NCBI GenBank assembly: GCA_017311315.1
Contig: CM029627.1
Location: 1,704,447 to 1,768,446, forward strand
Direction: 5' to 3'
Origin: Dendrocalamus latiflorus
Lineage: Eukaryota; Streptophyta; Magnoliopsida; Poales; Poaceae
Length of the DNA: 64,000 bases
Position numbers and translations under genes: made by a program. A model generated the notes under the pieces. It saw only the letters and a program-made list of their open reading frames with translations, was not told where the DNA came from and did no database searches. Positions 59,008 to 64,000 of this stretch are shown here, in pieces; the first letter of the stretch is position 1, and every line of letters starts with the position of its first letter.

Positions 59008-61964
59008 ATGGCTGCCTCCTCCTGTTCTGTACCACTCTCTCTTCTTCTTCTCCTCTCGTGCGGTCTCTTCGCCTGCTCGTTGGAAGAATCGGGCCACCGC
59101 GACCTTCTGATGCTGGACAGGTTCCACGGGTGGATGGCGCGGCACGCCCGGTCGTACCCGACCGCCCACGAGATGCTGCGCCGGTTCGAGGTGTACCGCC
59201 GCAACGTGGAGCACATCGAGGCCACGAACCGGGACGGCGGGCTCAGCTACGAGCTCGGCGAGAACGAGTTCACCGACCTCACCGACGAGGAGTTCCTGGC
59301 CAGGTACACCGGAGGCCTGGCGCTGGAGGAGGACGGCGGTGACATGGTGATCACCACTCGCGCCGGCGATGTAGTCGAGGGCAGTGGGATGGCCCATGAC
59401 GAGGACGACATGGCCGCTGTCGAGGGCATTCCTCGCAGAGTCAACTGGACGGAGAAAGGCGCTGTGACGCCTGCTAAGAACCAGAACGAATGCAGTAAGT
59501 GAAATTGTGCGTCCGTTGCATACTTGCATTATATTCATGGTTGCATTTTTCTCTAACAGTCATTGCAGCCCAAGCAGGAAGCTAGAACTCGTCGTGAATA
59601 TTATCTTATTAACCAAGGGAACTATACAGGAGTATCTGTTTCTTAACGGGAAGTTCGTGTGATCTCTGCGTGAAACTTATCCAAAGTAACATATTTGACA
59701 GACAAACGTAACTGATTCCATGAACAAAACTCTTACCAAACCTATTCAAACAAACTGATCACGAGACTGTGTTCTGAAATATACCACCTTGAAAGGTTGG
59801 AACCGACAGAACGAATCGGTGGGAGACTGGGTACAGTGAGCTATACCCAGCAACCATTGCTCGAGATCCCAGAAATAATAACAAGTTGATTTGAACACGG
59901 ACAGCTTGGTTTCTTGGTGTGTGTTTTTCTCTAAACAAATGATAAAATTGGCTTATGCTAGAAAGAACTCTTGAAGACTTCTTTCCCTGGTTAATAAAAC
60001 TGCTGGATTGTGTACATAGTGAGGTGGCAGTGGCACTACGACAAACTGGAGCTTTCCTTCATCTGTACTGCCACTCATCAACAGTCGAGATCTCTAGCGA
60101 CCAACTAAAACGTACACACTTATGATTACAAACCAATAATAACTGAAAACGACTAATAAGGGCATCTCCAATGGTCTGAGTCAGCTAGCTATATGCATGT
60201 ACACATCAGCATATATCCTATGTGGAGGAAAGAGAGTATGCAAAAAAAATCGAGCCAGCTCTTCCTTAAGCACTAGTCTATAACGCCAAACGAGGCAGCC
60301 TCTATAAATTCTGTGTGTGCATGTAAGCATCAAATAGCTATCCTTATAGATAGTTCTTTAGAATGCTAGCTTTAGTGTGTACTATATAGATGATGTGGAA
60401 GTCTTATAGTTAGTTGCTAGCTATAACCATTGGAGATGCCCTAAGCTACATGCATGCACGCATGATGAATTGGAGTGTGCATGTCCATATATATAGGCAT
60501 ATAGCTGAGGACCAGCATGCATGATTGCATGGCGCCATAATTTCCGGCATCAATGAATAGTTGGTCGCAACTCGCAACATAATGCTATCTTTAATTTTGT
60601 CTCCTTGTTCTTGGAGAATCGATCTCTTAGAGCAAGTCCAATAATAGAGCCAAGTGCTTGGCTATAAGTCAAGTTATAAGAGCCAAGTTATACAATAGTT
60701 TGTCTTCTATTTGTCTACAAAAGTTTTTTTTATTATTATATGGTACCAAGTCTCACATTCTCTTTCCTACTCCTCCTCACATACATTTATTATCTGGGCC
60801 CACCACTGCATAGGCTCCCGTGTGCAGCTTGTTGCTTGCATGAGAGCCAAGCTCTCCTCTCTCTCCTCTCTTCTCTCCTCCACATCAGCAAAAATGCTGA
60901 CTAGCTTGGCTATAAGACCATTATTGTACTTGCTCTTAGAGCAACTCCAGCAGGGCCCCTACTTGAGCCATCATCCTATTTTTGAGGGCCGAGGGGCAAA
61001 AAACTCACTCCAGCAGGGCCCCTACTTGAGCCCTCAAAAGTAGGTGGCCCTCAAATCTCCCCCTCGAGCCCTTATTCCTGGGGGTCTGGAGGGAGCCCCT
61101 ACTTTTGAGGGCTCAAGTAGGGGCCCTGCTGGAGTGAGTTTTTTGCCCCTCGACCCTCAAAAGTAGGATGAGGATGAGGATGGGTCCTATGTGTCATCCC
61201 CTCTAAGAATGAATTTGAGGGTCCTGTTTTGAGAGCTCCTGCTGGAGTGTAGCCCAAAAAACAGAGCCCTCAAAAGTAGGGAGAGCCCTCAAATAAAAAG
61301 TAGGGGTCCTGTTTTGAGGGCTACTGCTCACACATATATTCTGATTAATGTTCGTATTGCAAAATGTGTATCAGATGCGTGCTGGGCATTCGCCGCGGTG
61401 GCGACGGTGGAGAGCCTGCACCAGATAGTAACCGGCGAGCTGCTGACCCTGTCGGAGCAGGAGATCCTGGACTGCGACCCATTTGAGAGCGGCTGCAAGG
61501 GCGGGAGCCCCTACCGCGCGCTCCGGTGGATCCACAGCAACGGCGGCATCACCACCGAGGAGGACTACCCGTACATGGCCGCCAAGGGTGACCACTGCGA
61601 CGCCAACAAGACCGCGCACCACGCGGCCACCATCGGCAGGTACCGCCTCGTGCTCCCGAACCGCGAGGACCTGCTCGTGGCCGCGGTGGCGAGGCAGCCC
61701 GTCGCGGTGGCCATGGACGCACACGGCGACAACATTCGGCACTACAAGAGCGGCGTGTACACGGGGCCGTGCGGCACGAGGCTGAACCACGCCGTGGCGC
61801 TGGTGGGGTACGGCGAGGACGAGGAGGGGGTCAAGTACTGGATCGCCAAGAGCTCGTGGGGGCAGACGTGGGGCGACCAGGGCTTCATCCTCTTGCGGCG
61901 CGGCGCCGACGGCTACGCCGGCCTGTGTGGCATCGCAAGGAGCTCCGCCTATCCCACCATGTGA
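59008..61964 (+). CDS. Papain-family (C1A) cysteine protease
   Basis: Two exons, 59008-59494 and 61375-61964, 358 residues. Secretory signal peptide (1-27, Leu-rich), I29 inhibitor prodomain with an ERFNIN-type helix (EMLRRFEVYRRNVEHIEATN) and NEFTDLTDEEF, acidic linker, then a mature enzyme from about IPRRVNW (141). The catalytic Cys165 lies in CNACWAF; His301 in LNHAVALVGYG; the oxyanion Gln159 in KNQNEC. Two features are unusual. The normally invariant NSWG Asn (papain Asn175) is Ser322 (KSSWG), and the glycines of QGxCGSCWAF are Asn (QNECNACWAF). The enzyme enters the secretory route to vacuole or apoplast and would be activated by prodomain removal if active. The intron (1.9 kb) contains two MITEs and a 55-bp hairpin. 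AATAAA at 62130. A decayed second copy lies 1.1 kb downstream. Confidence 0.9.
60160..60441. mobile_element. Tourist-like MITE, TSD TAA
   Basis: In the protease intron. GGGCATCTCCAATGG / CCATTGGAGATGCCC are perfect 15-bp inverted ends, with TAA on each side (60157-60159, 60442-60444). 282 bp. Confidence 0.9.
60630..60935. mobile_element. Tourist-like MITE, TSD TTA
   Basis: In the protease intron. GAGCAAGTCCAATAATAG and the reverse complement of the right end GAGCAAGTACAATAATGG are near-identical; TTA flanks both sides (60627-60629, 60936-60938). 306 bp. Confidence 0.88.
60939..61320. repeat. Foldback repeat with perfect 55-bp arms
   Basis: In the protease intron. Arms 60990-61044 and 61098-61152 are exact reverse complements over 55 bases (from CGAGGGGCAAAAAACTCACT), with a 53-base loop. 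Further partial copies of GGGCCCCTACTTGAGCC and GAGCCCTCAAAAGTAGG lie outside the arms on both sides, so this is a MITE-derived, possibly nested, structure abutting the previous MITE. No clear target duplication. Confidence 0.85.
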
Positions 61965-62129
61965 TGATGCTGTGACGAGATCGATCGCGCCGTTTGTCTG
62001 TACTACTGTATCATGTGGTGTACTGTACTGGCGTGCATGCGTGGCGATCTTGTGTTCTTGTCTCGGACGATAAACAGTTCCTGCATGCTCCCTGCGTGGT
62101 GCAGAGAGTAGTTGTGTGTCTACGAATCT

Positions 62130-62135
62130 AATAAA
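62130..62135 (+). terminator. Poly(A) signal of the protease gene
   Basis: AATAAA 166 bases after the stop codon, followed by a T-rich stretch at 62160-62175. Confidence 0.5.
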
Positions 62136-63044
62136 GCTGTAATTAGAACCAAGTACGAACATTGCTGTTTTTTTAATGCTTAATTACCATGACGAATGGT
62201 ATTGTTGGATGTAACCGTATTTGCTAAGGAGTACTCGAATTTTGATTGACTGGATTTTCCTCGTGATTCATGCTGTGGCCTCGTCTCTAGTGACGGATCC
62301 CGGTGAAGCCAACATGTCGGCGCTTTGTGCCGCGCTCTAGCAAAGCTGGCTGGTCGTCGCTGCCGCATGTCGTGGGTCTGTTCTTCTCAGTTTCTAAAAA
62401 ATATTTTTAACTTTTCTATAATAACTATCTTTTAAATGTAGTATCTTTTAAGATAGTGTTTACTAGTTAATTGTAGTACATACTGCGCCGACTTCATTTA
62501 TATCCGCAAAAACATCACGTGAAATTCTGTTACACTATAATCTCTCACACGAACAGCTCAAAAACCATAAACCGCAATCAAAAGCCATAATCTTCAGCCA
62601 AAAAGTATAAGCCCTGCATCTGCCACCGCGGTGGTGAAGGCTGAGGCGCATCATGTGAGCACAGAGGCGGCATGTGGGTTGGGTTGCTCTTGCTCCTAGG
62701 GTTGGAAGGAAATATAGGAGTGGGAGAGAATCCACTTTGACCGCTGGATCTCGATCTGAAGGCTCCTCTCGTCCCCTTCTTATCTTTTGCAGCATGATGC
62801 TTCTTTCTGGGGTGGGTTCGATACGGCTCCCGTTTCATTTATCATTTTCTACTACGGTAACTAATTTTTAAATGATATATTTTTTAAGACAGGATCTACA
62901 GATATATTGCAGTAGATATTAAACCGAGTTCAGCTATACCGGCCAAGATTACATGCAATTATTTTTCTCTACACACTATCTCTCATAAATAGCTAAAATT
63001 TTAAAATCATAAGTCAAAAACCAAAGCTACACCCAAAAAAACCC
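62136..63044. other. Spacer with MITE relics
   Basis: 62374-62613 (GGGTCTGTTCTTCTCAG to the AAGCCCTGC region) and 62840-63035 are decayed members of the window's ~240-bp MITE family in the same orientation (internal AATTGTAGTACAT, ATCTCTCA, AGCCATAATCTTCAGCC words). No gene. Confidence 0.5.
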
Positions 63045-63440
63045 ATGCATGGTCTGATGCGACATCCAATCGACCTGCTGATGTTGGACAGGACCCACGG
63101 GCGGATGGCACAGCACGGCCTGTCGTACCCGCCGAGCGCCGAGCAGAAGCTGCGCCGGTTCGAGGTGTACGCGTGCACCGTCGACGCAACGTGGACTACG
63201 TCGAGCCACGAACCGGGACGGAGGGCTCATCTACGAGCTCGGCGAGAACGAGTTCACCGACCTCACCAACGAGGAGTTCCTGGCGAGGTACACCGGAGGG
63301 GCAGGTGGTGATCAGGTCGACGTTGACGATGGTCCGATCATCACTACGTGATCTCGCCGGTGATGTCAGTGAGGGCTAGCTTGCCTTTGCAAATCGATCA
63401 TCCACGGCAGATACACTGGAGGGAGAAGGGTGCTGTAACT
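63045..63440 (+). pseudogene. Second cysteine-protease copy, N-terminal relic
   Basis: Shares with the upstream protease prodomain, in order, DLLMLDRTHGRMAQHGLSYP, EQKLRRFEVY, then after a frameshift ATNRDGGLIYELGENEFTDL, TNEEFLARYTGG and finally IHWREKGAVT. The frame shifts at least once between FEVY (63165) and RNVD (63190) and again before ATNRDGG; TGA occurs at 63350. The signal peptide is gone: a decayed MITE-like stretch abuts its start, and after GAVT the copy ends in unrelated DNA. This is a tandem duplicate that has lost its catalytic half. Confidence 0.87.
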
Positions 63441-63515
63441 GACTAATAAACTTGTACGTGCTGCGTACGTACAAGTTTATTATTCAGTTTCTGCTTGGCT
63501 TTCTAGAAGGAATTA

Positions 63516-63868
63516 AAGGTGCCTTTGGTTGAGCTTTTGGGAGCTGCTTTTGCTTCCAAAAAGTCAAAAGCCAACCAAAGGGGTGAAAATCAGAAGCTGC
63601 CTTTTCAGAAGCAGCTACTTTTGGGTAGTACAGTTTTGAAAGCACCTTGGACCCTGCTTTTGGCTTTTGGCTTTCTGCTTTTTGAAATGGTGAAAATAGA
63701 GAGCTGTTTCACAGTTGTTTCAAGGAAAATAGAGATAGGAGGTAAGTTTTATACTTGTTTGAACCAAACAGCTTACAGCTTTCCACAGCCCACAACCTAC
63801 AGCAGCTTTTCCATAGCCCACAGCTCACAGCAACTTTTTCAAAAGCCACAGCTCAACCAAACACACCC
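63516..63868. mobile_element. MITE with [A/G]GGTG..TTTGGTTGAGCT ends
   Basis: 353 bp. AGGTGCCTTTGGTTGAGCTT at the left and AGCTCAACCAAACACACCC at the right; TAA on both sides (63513-63515, 63869-63871). Rich in AGCTTTTGGGAGCTGC-like and CAGCTCACAGC-like words that can pair across the element. Confidence 0.8.
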
Positions 63869-64000
63869 TAAGTTGTCTGAGAATCCACTCACGAAAAGTT
63901 ACTCCTACGTACTATATTGTTGCTCCTGAAAAATAAACTAAACAGAGACTGAGACTCGTATAACGGGCCTTGTGCTATTGTCGGTCTAGTCTCTATATGT

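Noticed and set aside
1..64000. CRISPR array, rRNA, organellar insert, bacterial genes
   Set aside because: No regularly spaced palindromic repeats with unique spacers, no rRNA-like or plastid/mitochondrial-like gene order; the direct repeats seen are transposon-type.

Overview
The window looks like nuclear DNA of a grass (Poaceae). Genes are short, GC-rich at their 5' ends and split by AT-rich introns with GT-AG borders. They sit in a sea of LTR retrotransposon debris, hAT and Mutator-like elements and Tourist/Stowaway-type MITEs. No single base stretch fixes the genus. I see no rRNA, no convincing tRNA gene, no CRISPR array and nothing prokaryotic.

Genes that look intact (six): a VQ-motif protein (10364-10813, +); a seven-exon plastid fibrillin/PAP protein (11807-18260, -); a DUF761 'cotton-fibre'-type protein (25036-25656, -); a five-exon DEK_C + double-SWIB nuclear protein (44113-47695, -); a three-exon SABATH carboxyl methyltransferase (55298-57532, +); and a two-exon papain-family cysteine protease (59008-61964, +). 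I joined the exons by hand; every joint keeps frame and family homology.

Broken or partial genes (five): a bZIP60-like first exon with a good TATA box but no bZIP domain (3367-3843, -); a KH/CCCH zinc-finger pseudogene that keeps its introns but carries stops, frameshifts and a MULE insertion (18818-22585, -); a receptor-like cytoplasmic kinase exon carried inside a hAT-type element (23531-23745, -); a PHR/GARP-type MYB fragment of three exons with a 2.67-kb solo LTR in its first intron (37790-40965, +); and a frameshifted second copy of the cysteine protease (63045-63440, +).

Mobile DNA can be delimited unusually well. Target-site duplications (TSDs) can be read for a short-LTR Copia element (GCTAT) with a hAT element nested in it (GTTAGGTC), both in a fibrillin intron; a MULE (CACCAAAAG); a hAT carrying the kinase exon (CGAACCGC); a second MULE with long inverted ends and a GC-rich core (31638-32774, 9 bp, one mismatch); a solo LTR (GTTTC); a hAT at 49184-50470 (ATCAGTAA); and a set of ~240-bp MITEs with 3-bp TSDs. 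A diverged inverted pair (about 35.4-36.1 kb and 42.3-43.2 kb) flanks the PHR fragment.

Region by region: 0-3.3 kb LTR-like debris; 3.4-3.9 bZIP exon; 4.7-8.3 Copia remnant; 8.3-9.2 repeats and MITE; 10-22.6 VQ, fibrillin and CCCH pseudogene; 22.7-24 hAT with kinase exon; 25 DUF761; 26-29.5 LTR; 29.5-34 microsatellites and MULE; 34-43.3 repeats around the PHR relic; 44-47.7 SWIB gene; 49-54.7 hAT and MITEs; 55-57.5 SABATH; 59-62 protease; 63-64 protease pseudogene and MITE. The genes do not form a pathway; they are independent plant loci.
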